Positions 9,472 to 20,600 of a DNA stretch of 64,000 nucleotides are shown here, piece by piece. Location: assembly GCA_002104905.1 (NCBI GenBank), contig MCFE01000489.1, forward strand, positions 1 to 64,000, in the 5' to 3' direction. The notes under the pieces were generated by a model. That model saw only the letters and a list, made by a program, of their open reading frames with translations. It was not told the DNA's origin and searched no databases. Each line of letters starts with the position of its first letter. Positions within the stretch are counted from its first letter, which is position 1. Source of the stretch: Basidiobolus meristosporus CBS 931.73. Its lineage: Eukaryota; Basidiobolomycota; Basidiobolomycetes; Basidiobolales; Basidiobolaceae. A program made the position numbers and the translations under genes.

Positions 9472-9797
9472 TGTTGCAGGGTAAAGGATACCAGTAGCAT
9501 AAGTGGTAGACACTCCGCAAAGGACAACTATCTGTACGGATATAAGGCCAATCATGCCGATCTGCACCCGAATAGAGTTACTCTGACCAAAACCCTATCT
9601 AGCACCAATTTATCTCTAATTTATCACTGAAACCTAATTAGCACACACAGTATAAAAGGCACACCATGAATAACTATTGCAGACAGGCTTGTACACAAAT
9701 AAAGTATCTTCTTCCTTGCCTCCTGGATCAACTCTACCCTCTCCGGAACCCCAAGAGATATACTGCTTAACCGGGATTTCCCTCTACGAGCGCAACA
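9472..9797 (+). mobile_element. Solo LTR, tRNA-associated family, copy 2
   Basis: It starts TGTTGC and ends GCAACA (perfect 6-bp inverted ends). It has TATAAAAGG near 9,651 and TACACAAATAAAGTATC about 40 bp downstream, as expected for an LTR promoter and poly-A signal. Six bases separate it from the 5' end of the tRNA on the other strand, as for elements that target Pol III promoters. Flanks ATCTT and GTCTG are not an exact duplication. Confidence 0.7.
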
Positions 9798-10356
9798 GTC
9801 TGAAATGCTGTGGTATAACGTGAATGCCTACCATTAAAGTAAACTCATAGCATATATGCTAGACTCGGGAGAATAGAGGAATGAGGAATCAGCGTACACT
9901 TACTGTTGTATAAAAAAAGCTAATAAGCAAAATAATAACGGCTTTTCTTGGGAGACAACGGGATACGCTTTGTAAAAACGAATATCGGTCTGAATTGATT
10001 TCTACATCCTCAGAGAGAATCGAACACTCCAAATCTACGCGATAATTAAGCCTTCTCATTACCTACCTGTTAGAAAGCACTGAGACTATCTCACGAGCAT
10101 TTATCCCAACTAAGCGTTACTTTGTTATTCCTATCGCGACATGTAATCAATCTTTGACGTTTTTTCGATGTAGGAGATGGCAGAGGTAATGATTGTCATG
10201 ATGATTACAATGTTGATGGACACAGAAATAGGATATATGGCCGCAGTAATAGTAGGAAGTATAGGGAAAGAGTGATGATAGTTCAGGACCTCTGTTCATT
10301 TATTCCAGCTAACTTTGCTCAAGTGGATATTATATATCATATAAAATTAAAGGGTA
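9798..10356. other. Intergenic, no feature recognised
   Basis: About 560 bp, AT-rich, no long frame. A B-box-like TTCGATTCTC on the minus strand near 10,010-10,030 lacks a matching cloverleaf. Confidence 0.4.
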
Positions 10357-10429
10357 CGAGGCGCATGGGACTCGAACCCACAATCCCCAGATCCGAAGTC
10401 TGATGCCTTATCCATTAGGCCAACGCCCC
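10357..10429 (-). tRNA. tRNA-Arg(TCG)
   Basis: 73 nt: acceptor GGGGCGT/GCGCCTC with discriminator G, A-box TGGCCTAATGGATAAGGC, anticodon loop CTTCGGA (anticodon TCG) and B-box GGTTCGAGTCC. It decodes CGA/CGG arginine codons. No intron. Confidence 0.9.
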
Positions 10430-11603
10430 ATTCGTATTACGGCCCGCTCTCTCTGTCTGGATGTTACATAGTTAAATACAATCTAACGTAAAAGAAGGAA
10501 AGGCTGAGCAAAATTCTAAATAGGAAAACATAATTAGCCCACACAACATACCGTGGTCATATATATATCTACCTCTATATCTATGAGTCGGCAGTTGGTT
10601 AGGATATAGATCCTGAACTAGAAGGAAGAATATCATCTCAGCACTGACGGACTCGACTGTCTCCTCTATCCATTATCTTCTAAATAAACATCCGTCTTAT
10701 TAAAGTCTCTTTCCCCCTAGGCGAATATACCACTATCCTTTATCTTTATTCCTTACTACGTGGCCCTTAACCCCGTAGCATGCATTCGAACAGGGAGGTT
10801 TCTAGGCAAAGTATTCATTCAAATAGACATTCGTTGGAGAAAACTACTGCAGTATTATGTCCACTAACGATTGTCGTGCAGATGGTTACAAAACGAAGTG
10901 ATGATATTACGAACTTTGCTGAGTTTCAATAAAAACGTTCAGGCGCTTCAACCCTCCATCTTTGGCATCTTTCGGAATAATAACTGCAATGCAATGAATA
11001 ACAGTGATTGCAAGCAATTAGTCATTATTTATCTAACCATGACCTCTCATCCTCATAACACACTACCTACTTGGACTCTTCAAGGTTGTTTCCCCTATGT
11101 GTAACTATGCTGCTATAAATGACTGTAGTCTGATACATTTAGCACGAAATTGCTACTAAGCGATGGAGCTATTGGCACCGGTGTGGCTTGTATTCTAACA
11201 ACTCTCTACGTCAGACGCTTTTCAATTCAAACCTCATTACTGCTTACCTCGTTGGCGGTGATGAATTTCGGATACTTCTATCATGAATTGAAGAGCAGTC
11301 CTATCTATTGTATTTTCATGTGAAAGTCTAAGCCAAATAGAAATGCCGGTATCTGACATGTGGAAGCACCGACCTGATTGGGTTATCTGAATATCATTCT
11401 TGCTAGATAGAAAATCACATGAAAAAAGGATCCGTATGTTTCCTGTTACGTTAGTTTCATTGGCTCCATATATATGGAGTTTGCCAATTGAGATCAAAGC
11501 TAAAGTGGATCAGATCGATTCGGATATAGCCCTGCAGAAAACCTCAGGATATATAAGCAGTTAACGGAAGCTCACCTATCCAAGGATTTTATTAACACAC
11601 TCA
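10430..11603. other. Intergenic, no gene supported
   Basis: Two small frames (10,871-11,104 plus, 77 residues; 11,237-11,497 minus, 86 residues) show no recognisable motif and are probably chance. The last few hundred bases are the likely promoter of the MIT-domain gene. Confidence 0.4.
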
Positions 11604-12398
11604 ATGCCCTTAATTCCCACACCTGACTTATTTATCCAGCTTGCTTGGCCTTTGCTTTCTTCTACAACCGAAGGCCAAGGGGGGCCACTTAAAATAGTGG
11701 AACTCCCCGATGAAGTCCCTACCCTGATTTCCCCCAGAGACGTTGATCAAGCAATCATTCTTTCTGCACATGCGGTAGAGCGAGAGCAACTAGGCGATCG
11801 GAAAGAGGCACTAGGCTATTACCTTGGCGCTTTGGAAAACCTCTTACATGCTATGCCAGGTAAGGTTAATTTGCTTACTTCATCTAGCTTCGTCGTTAAC
11901 TCTTGTAAAGTCGAGGGCGATGCTGAGCGTAAGAAAGCTGTTGCTCAAGTCATAAAGCAGTACCTGGCCGAAAATGAGATAGACCTTGAGGCCACACCTG
12001 AGCCTGAGAATGGAACCATATCGGACACCATCATCAACACTGCGATAAGCACAGCCGTTGCTATCAAGCAATCCCCTATACCAGATGCCATCAAATCTAC
12101 CGTGAACTTCACGCTGAGCAAAATGAAGAAGTTGGACCAAGCATACGGAGTCCGTGAAAAAGCATGGAAGCTTGGTAAAATCGGAGTCAACAAAACGCTC
12201 GAGATTGACCAGCAGTACAGACTTCACCAAAAAATCAGCCATGCGGTTCTGACCGGAGCAACGGCGGTGATGAAAGCTGGCATCGCTTACCAAGTTGCCA
12301 CGCCCTATCATGAACTGAAATCAGAGGTGCAAAGCCAACTGGAGCCTAGTAAATCAGAGGTACAAAGCCGACTGGAGCCTAGCAAATGCTCCAGCTAG
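11604..12398 (+). CDS. MIT-domain protein (ESCRT/microtubule-trafficking type)
   Basis: Two exons, 11,604-11,859 and 11,911-12,398, give 247 residues. The 51-nt intron (GTAAGG...TGTAAAG, branch site GTTAAC) interrupts helix 2-3 of a MIT domain; splicing joins ALENLLHAMP to VEGDAERKKAVAQVIKQYL and restores the three-helix pattern at about residues 45-115. MIT domains bind C-terminal motifs of ESCRT-III proteins. The remainder is a helical region of unknown type, ending in a tandem 11-residue repeat (SEVQSQLEPSK, SEVQSRLEPSK). The intron is a multiple of three without a stop, so the unspliced frame is also open. The start is the first in-frame ATG; an upstream exon cannot be excluded. Confidence 0.75.
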   Translation: MPLIPTPDLFIQLAWPLLSSTTEGQGGPLKIVELPDEVPTLISPRDVDQAIILSAHAVEREQLGDRKEALGYYLGALENLLHAMPGKVNLLTSSSFVVNSCKVEGDAERKKAVAQVIKQYLAENEIDLEATPEPENGTISDTIINTAISTAVAIKQSPIPDAIKSTVNFTLSKMKKLDQAYGVREKAWKLGKIGVNKTLEIDQQYRLHQKISHAVLTGATAVMKAGIAYQVATPYHELKSEVQSQLEPSKSEVQSRLEPSKCSS

Positions 12399-12594
12399 AA
12401 GGAACACAGTGCTGATACATTGTAGAAATCGCCTATAATATTGGCTGGCTGACTAGATAGCGTGTACATTTAATCTCATCTCAACAAAGCCCCATCCTAT
12501 GTAATTAATGTAATCGATCCTGAGTCTGATCATGCATGATCTAGTAAAATAAATTGGTCTTTGATCACGGCGCCCATTTCCCTGCACATTGGCC

Positions 12595-13497
12595 ATGGTA
12601 ATATCTGCAGAGTACTGAGCCGCAACGAACTACTAACCAACTCTCCGCTATAGTCTCGACCCAATTACTTTCTTTCTCTAAGATTGAACTCCTCACAAAG
12701 TCTTTTGGAGTTTTCCAGATTCCACCAGCATGTTACCAGCCTCCATCCCCGACAGGCGAGATATCTGATTCCACCCTCGCAGGTAATATTCTTGAGGCCT
12801 TTCCAATTTTCCGACTGCCTTGTCAACCAGAGACCCAATTAGATCCACCTCACACTGTTTACCTTGCATTTGAGCGAGGACAGAGACGTGAGTGCTGCGA
12901 GTATATGTCTGCAAAATAGTCGAGATGTAAGTGCACCCCCTGGTTAGTAGAGACTGGTACCTAAACAGCTTCAAAGATACTCCAGGAGCATTTTCTTCGA
13001 AGCCCGCCAGATATCCAGCTCCGAGGAATAGGTCAGCACCCGATTGGTTTTCAACCAGTATGTCTCTCCGACTAAACATGTCTGAAGGCATTTTTGGCTT
13101 TGGCCGAGTGGTCTATGCCCGAATGGAGGAGTCTCACGTGAAGGAGAGGTTATCGCTCATGGTTAAACAACTAAGGGCTCGCTTTGTAGAGTACGGTTTG
13201 GCAGCTCGGCAAGATGGATTCGAATTCCAGCCACACGCAACCTTGATGAAAGTCCGTTTCGAGAGAGCACGCCATCAGTCGGCAAATCACAGCACACACA
13301 TCCCCCAAGACGTCTACGAACCTTTCTTAGGTAAGCCTTTGCTGTGCACTTGGCCTCGCGCTCCCGAGAATTCACCAAATCTACGCTATCCAGAAAATGA
13401 CTTTGGGTCGTGCAGGCCGGACGCGATCGAGCTTTCCTCCATGTTGAGGCCCAAGGTTCAGGGATACTATCAGGCCATAGGCAGAGTGGTTTTCTAA
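12595..13497 (+). CDS. AKAP7/ASCC1-like 2H phosphoesterase
   Basis: Six exons: 12,595-12,597, 12,654-12,782, 12,843-12,926, 12,977-13,031, 13,088-13,330 and 13,394-13,497, giving 205 residues in one frame. It opens MSRPNYFLSLRLN, like the start of the AKAP7 NLS/2H domain. The two catalytic H-x-T motifs are HLTL (residues 46-49) and HATL (140-143), separated by the usual distance, and the end matches the family (DAIELSSM, GYY). The family includes cyclic-phosphate-handling enzymes; the substrate here is unknown. The first exon is only the ATG, with donor GTAATA and branch site TACTAAC. The long antisense frame over exons 2-5 is a shadow. Intron 4 has a weak donor, GTCAGC, but is required for the frame and the GIG.FG motif. 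Confidence 0.8.
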
Positions 13498-13667
13498 GTT
13501 GTAACCAATAAAAAGGGGACGTTCGTGCAAATAATAGACATCACCCATCACCATCACCATCACCGATAGATGATATCATTGGAAGTCACCAAACCCGTTC
13601 TCTATTTAATATCAAGAGCGCCGCCTCTCACATCTATCACCTCTTCTCATCACTGTTAACAAGCACA
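13498..13667. other. Short intergenic spacer with CATCAC microsatellite
   Basis: 170 bp between the 2H gene stop and the formin ATG, with an AATAAAAA-like poly-A signal at about 13,507 and a CATCAC run at 13,539-13,564. It must hold both the terminator of one gene and the promoter of the next. Confidence 0.6.
13539..13564 (+). repeat. CATCAC microsatellite
   Basis: Roughly four imperfect CATCAC units, in the spacer upstream of the formin gene. Confidence 0.9.
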
Positions 13668-16600
13668 ATGACAAACGGCAGCCAAGTGGTCTCTCTGTTT
13701 GAATCCCTCATGGTAAATAAAGCCTAGCACCTCTGTATAGAAATGGTATTAATCCGAGTCAAGGATGGTATGGACATCGAGGAGAGCAAACGGGATGCGC
13801 TACGCGCGCTGCCTGACGAACAGAAACGGGTCATGATTATGAATCAGACCAAGCGTGAGGTCAAAAGAAGCACCACCGTAAGTGTTAAAGATAAACCACC
13901 GCGACGTGCACCCAGGCTAATAGTCGGAGCAGTTCCTGGCGAAAAGATACCACACGTTCAGTAAGAAATTTCCCGAATACTACGTTCGCAAGCTGTCGGA
14001 GGCCAAGGGCAGAGTGCTGCCCATCGAGGAGTACAAATCATTGCACGTTTCCCTGTCTACACAGGCAATCAGGTTGGTGTATCTTCACAGGCTTGATTGG
14101 GCCAATACCTAATGGATTTCCAAACCAGCTGGGTGCGCCAGTTTGTGGAACTCGGGGGATTGCTGTACCTAACCGAAGCCATTCACCACTCTTGCAACAA
14201 ACTCAACAGGTAACCTATCCCTAAGCCAAGTTTCGATGGGGATGTATATATGTGCATGTCTATATAATAGGAATCTGAGCGACGTATATATACATCTCTG
14301 TATAACAGGAATCTGAGCGACCTATCATTGGAGTATGAAGTCATGAAGTGTATTAAATCCGTGATGAACACCAAGGTTGGTGTTTATTTTTGGGCATTGC
14401 TGGCGCTCTTGCAGTTAAAATAGCCTCGGATAAAGTTTGGCGCAAAATTCGGTCTATCGCATCCCCGGAGTATCACCGAGATCGCATTCGCACTTGAATC
14501 CCCCTCCTTGGGGGTCCGCAAATTGGCGACGGATATACTGGCGTTCGTCTGCCATCTAAACATGCCCGCAGGAAGGCGGCTTGTGATGAATGCCTTGAAC
14601 CACATCCAACATATCCGGCAGTACGATTACACGTACGAGGTGTGGCTGCGCCACTTCACCCTGGACATCTGGAGGGGCGGAAACGCATCCGAGGCCAACT
14701 GCAACAAGTACGACAAGGGTTCCTCTCTGCTCTTCCACGAATATCTAGTAAGTACTGACCGCTAGCTTTCTTGCCCCCGTCGAAAGTTACCAACGACGCA
14801 TTTTCAGGAATCCAACTTCATCTTCATGAACAGCCTGATTGACACGTGCGTGCATGACAGCCAGAGAATCACCACGCGTCTCCGTATGATCGCGGCTGGA
14901 GTCCGCTCGGTGATCCTTAAGGCCAAGCGATTCGCCAGCGCCATCATCGCTTATCAGCTGGCACGATTCGAGTCGGGTGAGGAGACGGATCATTTGAAGA
15001 TGTGCTCGGCTGAATTCGATTGGCGTAGTGTCAAGCCTTATGATATGTTCATGGCGACCATCCAACCAATTACCAGGACAAAGAGCCACAGACCGTTTGT
15101 TGCTATTTTAAACCACCTACTCTATGCTCAGCGGGACAGGAAGTTAAGGTAACAAATGGTTCCATATATTGGGAGCGCTCGCTAATGAGACCACTAGGGA
15201 CAATTACTACCGCCTATTGGAGTCGGTTGTTGAACAGATGCTTGGTGAGGATCTCTACGAGGTACACGCCAAACTTGCGAAAGTCTTCGACGTTCCCGAT
15301 CTCGCCCCGGAGTCCGACGACGAAAGTCTGTACAGTCTGCACATTTCCAAACAGCATGCTCGGTCCAGCTCTTCGGTTTTATCCGATTCATGCCCGCGAA
15401 CTCCTACAAGCGAAGTGTTCGTCGAGAAGCCACTGCCTCCTCCCCCGCCCACGCCATTAGGTAGATGTTCACGATAGTGGGAAGTGGCGATGCGGTACTG
15501 ACTGTTGAATAGAGTTCACGATGTTTTCGAAGCGTACGCCGCAGAAGACCGTCAAGAAGCTGAATTGGGAGAAGTTACCCGAATACGCAGTAGAGGCGAC
15601 CATCTGGAATGGAGAGGTGATTATGCCGAACATCGAGAGGTTGAGTGAAGCGCTAGAGGAGGATGGTGTTTTTGAAGAGATCGAGGCAAGATTTGCCATC
15701 AGAAATATGTCTGCTTCGCCTGTGTTCAATCCAAAGAGACAGGCGGCAAAGCAGGTCTATCTACTTGACCGGAAGCGGTCACATCAAATCGGTGAGCAAC
15801 ACGGTTATTATCTGCACCCGAGAGAATACTAACCGGGTGGGTCCAAGACATCATGCTGAGCAGCATGAAGCACGTAGCTCCCAAAGAGATATGCCACAGG
15901 TTTCTGGATAGCGAATCCTGCATTTCTGAAGACACCCTGGAGAACTTTGCGAAATGCCTTCCTACCGAGCATGAGGTAGGTCTCGTCAAAGACTTGACTG
16001 GTTCAGCTATTTAAGACCCAACCGATTCTAGATCAAGCTGCTCGAGCCTTACCTGAACACCGACGACAACGAGCTAGGAAGGGCTGAAGCAATCTTGTTA
16101 GAGGTAGGCCCGATGGGAATTGTCCGATCATTCTGGACAGAGGTAATTGATAATCTGCAGTCGCTGAGGATTCCCCAGTTCGAGGAGAAGTTGAAGGCTG
16201 TCTATATGAAGACGACTTTTCATGAAAAAGCCGCGGGTATGGAGAAGGTAAAGCGATCCTGAGAATCCTCTGGAGATATCGTTGCTAAAGGCTCCCTGTA
16301 GAGCCTGGAGAGTATCACCCAAGCTTGCACCACTCTAAGATCTAGCAAACATCTGGCGAAATTGTTCCAGGTAAGTTCCCCTAACCCTCGCCTCTACCAG
16401 TGGCCTAACCAATGCCCTCAAGTTGATCTTGGTGGTTGGAAATTTCATGAATGGCAAAGATTTCCGAGGGAACGCCCGAGGGTTCAAGATCCAAAGTCTC
16501 AATAGGGTATGGCTGGATTCCCAGTAGGCTATATCGCCCACGTGTTGCTAAATTCTCTTTAGCTGAGTGACATTCGTGCCAATCATGACTCCACTACTTT

Positions 16601-17425
16601 ACTACACTTCCTACTGAATGTCATCGAAAACAAGTTTCCGGAACTTCTGCAGGTTAGAGAGGAGCTTAGAAGCACAGAGCGTGCTAGCAAAGGTGCGTGG
16701 TTCAATTTTTCCCGCCAAATCAGTCCCAGACCTCTCAACTTTCCGCAACCCAAGAGTCCTTCAACGAAATCAGCACCATGCTATGTTCCCTGCGTCGGGA
16801 ACTCAACGAGCTGAGCCAAAGCCTCGGTTTGGACCACTTGGGCGAGGTGAAGAGTAGCGAAGACGCACCGTTCCTACTCGAGATGGAGCGTTTCTTCGCC
16901 AAGGCCAAGGCAAGACTGAGCGAGCTCCAAGAAAATCTGGACAAAACCAGGTCAACGTTTCGGGAGACCGCGCAATTCTACGGCGAGAATGCGGACACGA
17001 TGCCATCGGAGAACTTCTTCAAGATATTCAGCAGCTTCCTCGTTTCGTTCGATCGTACCATCAAGGACAACCGGGCGGAGAAGAAGAGAAGGGAGGAGCT
17101 GGAGAAGCGGCGTAGAAAGCAGCAGGAGATCGAGCGCCGGAGAGAACAGCAAAAAAGCCTGGACCACGTGTGGAATGTGGAGGTGGCCTCGATCGCCGAC
17201 GATGAGGGGGGTCACAAGGGCGTCATGGATAACCTACTGGAAGCCCTTCGGGACCAAGGTAGCCTAAGTGAACGCCGAGAGAAGAAGGCCTCGAAGCTGT
17301 TTACCGCACAGCGTGGAAGTAAATACGGCTTGATCTCCGCAGCCCACTCGTCTGTAGATTATGATCCGCTTTCAGCAAAAGCCACCGAAATCCTAAATCA
17401 AATACTAAGCAAGGGCGAGTCCTAG
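13668..17425 (+). CDS. Diaphanous-related formin (GBD-FH3-FH1-FH2-DAD)
   Basis: Sixteen exons (13,668-13,712, 13,764-13,877, 13,924-14,072, 14,129-14,209, 14,309-14,375, 14,436-14,747, 14,808-15,148, 15,198-15,460, 15,513-15,791, 15,848-15,975, 16,032-16,103, 16,161-16,247, 16,302-16,370, 16,423-16,506, 16,563-16,692, 16,755-17,425) give 963 residues. Formins nucleate and elongate unbranched actin filaments under Rho GTPases. Residues 1-150 are a GTPase-binding domain (ESKRDALRALPDEQK), then FH3 armadillo repeats (WVRQFVELGGLLYL). FH1 is reduced to one PLPPPPPTPLE stretch near residue 446. FH2 starts KLNWEKLPE and has LILVVGNFMNG near 670. A coiled coil precedes a DAD, GVMDNLLEALRDQG plus basic residues near 896, which would hold the protein autoinhibited. 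Short FH1 is unusual; most fungal formins have long proline tracts. Confidence 0.9.
14244..14321 (+). repeat. Tandem duplication across an intron-exon junction of the formin gene
   Basis: Units 14,244-14,283 (40 nt) and 14,284-14,321 (38 nt) each read GTATATAT...ATAA(T/C)AG then GAATCTGAGCGAC. The second copy holds the used acceptor and exon 5 start (14,309). The first is a spare acceptor and exon start followed directly by GT. Confidence 0.9.
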
Positions 17426-17471
17426 CCGAGTTAGTTTGACCAGTGCCAGAGACGGCGGAGTAGCGAGATTA

Positions 17472-17694
17472 CATCTGTACATAGAGAGGAAATGACAATA
17501 ATAGTATATTTTAAGAAACTGCTTTAATTGATTTGGTTGTTAATCTGTGGTGGGGAATGCGATCATTTCCATTTGCTTCCTGGCATCTGTACATAGAGAG
17601 GAAATGACAATAATAGTATATTTTAAGAAACTGCTTTAATTGATTTGGTTGTTAATCTGTGGTGGGGAATGCGATCATTTCCATTTGCTTCCTG
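17472..17694. repeat. Perfect 111-bp tandem duplication
   Basis: 17,472-17,582 and 17,584-17,694 are identical by eye, period 112. The unit covers the last codons, stop and 3' flank of the minus-strand Munc13-like gene. The functional copy is the second; the first lies in its 3' UTR between two convergent genes. No divergence suggests a recent event or an assembly error. Confidence 0.9.
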
Positions 17695-20600
17695 ACGAAT
17701 CTCTCGTTGAATGCCTTGTGCACCATCTGTAGCACTCGTAGGATGTAGTAAATGGTCATGAGGATAGACTGCTCCGGGCCGTCGTGGTCTTCGGTGTGGA
17801 CTTGATTTACATGAGCACGAAAGCTATCGATCAACTCCTCGGTGGACATGAGAAACAGCCTTTGCGTCAACATCAGTTGTTGGTAACGTTGGTTTTCCAG
17901 CTCTTGAATATGCACGCCGCTCTCTGTGCTACCCCCGTTGAAGAACACCTTGGTAAGCTGGTGCGCGGTTTAGAGATGGGCATCGGATGACGGGAGTAGG
18001 GCGTGCACTTACCTCCAAACATTTGTAGGTCACCTGTAGCTCGGTCTCGCTCAGGGGGCTCCGGCTCGTGCCCAACGGAGGGAATAGTATGCTTTCGTAG
18101 ATATCAATGATGCTGGACCAGATCTCACCGACAACCGCCTTCCAGCTTTTGTCGTACAAGTTTTCGTAGAGAGTCCCGAGGCTCCGATCCAGGTAATTGA
18201 GCAGCCGGTGCAGCGCCTTGTCACACAACTCGGTGGTGATGGCCGTGGTGGATTTCCCCCGGATGGAATGGAACATCCCGTGGATATGAGTGCTGAGGTC
18301 TTGTTGCATCTAACAATTGGAAGCTGGTTAGTCCACCGGAACTAGGCTGTCTCGTCGAACCCATTCACCTGATATACAAGCAACCGAGCCATATCATTGA
18401 GGGTGACCGTCACGATGTTCAAACTTTTCCCAAAGTAGTACTCCACGTGCTCTGTCTCGCCAAGCGCCACGCTTCGGATCAGCGCTCTTCCGTGGGGAAC
18501 CAGAGGGATCCAGTCCTCTTGGATGGTATATTGCGCGTAAGTCTGCGCTTCCAACACCAGTGGCAATCCTAGGCCGCAGATCTCGTCGTCCTGCATGTAG
18601 TTCTTGGCGTAGACTGCGACGTGGAGCTTCTGTGATCCATGCGCCTCAAACTGGAAGGACTCCTCCCACCATGGATGAAGGGATTCTTCGATCACCGTGG
18701 TTTGGCCAACCCCCCGACTACCCACATTCAGCTCGACAAATGAATCGCTCGACCCGTTGAAATTGCACGCCGGAAGGTTCTGCGCTTGAACCACCGTCAC
18801 CAAATAGGTGAGGGTGGTCTGCGTATCGAGTGTGTTCTCACTTCCCGAATCTTCGGGCTCAGGCTCATATTCCAGCGCGGTCCAGAGCTTAAACAGGCTA
18901 CTCTCCGCCTGCGCCAGATTGTTGAGCATGACACAGTACTAAGCACAGGGGATGGTTGTGAGTGATGGCCGGGCTAGCAGGAGGGAGGAACAAACAACGC
19001 ACCTCGTTCGGAATCTCGAATTCATTTTCGTCCGGCGGATTGGCCTTCTCTTTCCTCAAAAGACTGGTCCAACCATACTTGCTTGCGCTTTCGGCCTTCT
19101 GGGCGATTTCGTCCCGTTGGCGCTCCATCTGCTCGTGGAATTTCTCCCGAATGATTTGGCAGTAGAGTTGGAGCCGTTTCATCACGATCTTGGCGAAGCG
19201 GTTAGGGAGGGCGTGGCCCGGGAGGTAGCGTTGCGTCTACTTACCTTGGAGAGGTCGCGGACGAAGCTGGCTTTCATCTGTGAGGAGGGCCAGTGTAGCT
19301 CGAACCCTGGGTTGACTTGCTGCTGGAAGAAAGAGAATAGATCTACGATGGAGGAGGAGTGCCGCAGTTTATCCGACACGAACCCGAACTACATGAGGGT
19401 TGAGTGGTCTGGTCGAGTCAAGCTGGAGGAGTAGGACCACGTTACCTGGTCTTTGTCAATGGCACGTTTGACCCAGTCGAGTGCCTTGGCATCCAGGTCG
19501 GCCAGCCATCGGTTGATCTGCGATTGGAACCACTTCGTCAGGTCGAACTGAAAATGCGAACTGTGGGGGGGGGGGCGAAGGTTGGTTACGACATGACGCG
19601 CACAACAGAAATTGCCCTGATCATTACCCGTGCAGCTTGGCAATATCCGATAGTCTCGAGACATTGGAGTACAGCTCGAAGGTATCCCGAAGGGCGATGT
19701 GCTTGCTGTTCGGATCGTCGATCATGTTCTGAATGTCCAAGGTGAAGTATCCTAGCTGAGGCTTGATCAACGTGGCGATAACGTTGATCCCGGGTGAGCT
19801 GGGGGTTCTACAAAAAAGCGGGTCAGAAGATCTTCTACACAACCACACGAGCCCTACCCACTTGAACTCGTCGAATGGAAACATCGTGCGGCATTTGGCG
19901 ATGTCGTCCAGCATGATCCGGGTGATCTCCAATAGATTCTGGGCTTCGTTGAACTCTTGGTCATCGCTGAACACCCGTGCCTGGAGTTCTTTGTATCGCT
20001 CCAGTGCCGAGTACTAAGGGTAGCGAAGTGGGTTAATGCCATGGTGGTTGGCGATGTGTGTGCGGCTAGTTACCTGGATGCACTCTTCTATCTGCTGGAC
20101 AAATGGTCCGTTGCCCTCCCGATGGCTCAAGAGGATCGGGTTATCTTTGATATTGTTCACGATGACCTTGATCCAGCCAAACTCCTCCTGAGGGTTCCTG
20201 TCCAACAATCGAAGTGCTTCCCCGAAACGCTTGATCAACAGTACCTCCAAGGACTCGCAGACCGAAAGCAGCGCACGAATCTAAGGGGGATTAATGATGG
20301 CGCTTGTCCAGGACCGAAGTGAACCGAACTTACATCTGGGAGAATGGCGTCCTCCGAAAGCGAATCCACCTCTGCTATGGCTTCCCCAAGATACTCGTAG
20401 GGCAACTCGTCCATATCCCACTTGATGGTGGCCGCCTCCAGGTGGGCAGCCTTTCTGTAAAACGCCGGAACCCTCCAATGATGGGTGCAGAGATTCAAAA
20501 AGATGGAACCGATCTCACTGGTGCTCTTACTGTATTGCTCCTCCGGAGGCATCAGTAGCAGTAGGTTCTTTAGATGCTTCTTGGCGTCCTTCGGTATGAG

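Noticed and set aside
9980-10060. Possible extra tRNA on the minus strand (TTCGATTCTC B-box)
   Set aside because: No acceptor or anticodon stem can be drawn around it.
12693-13091. 132-residue minus-strand ORF with HVSV and intron-like TACTAAC
   Set aside because: It is antisense to exons 2-5 of the 2H phosphoesterase, whose plus-strand splicing restores both H-x-T motifs and the whole domain in one frame; the antisense frame is a shadow.
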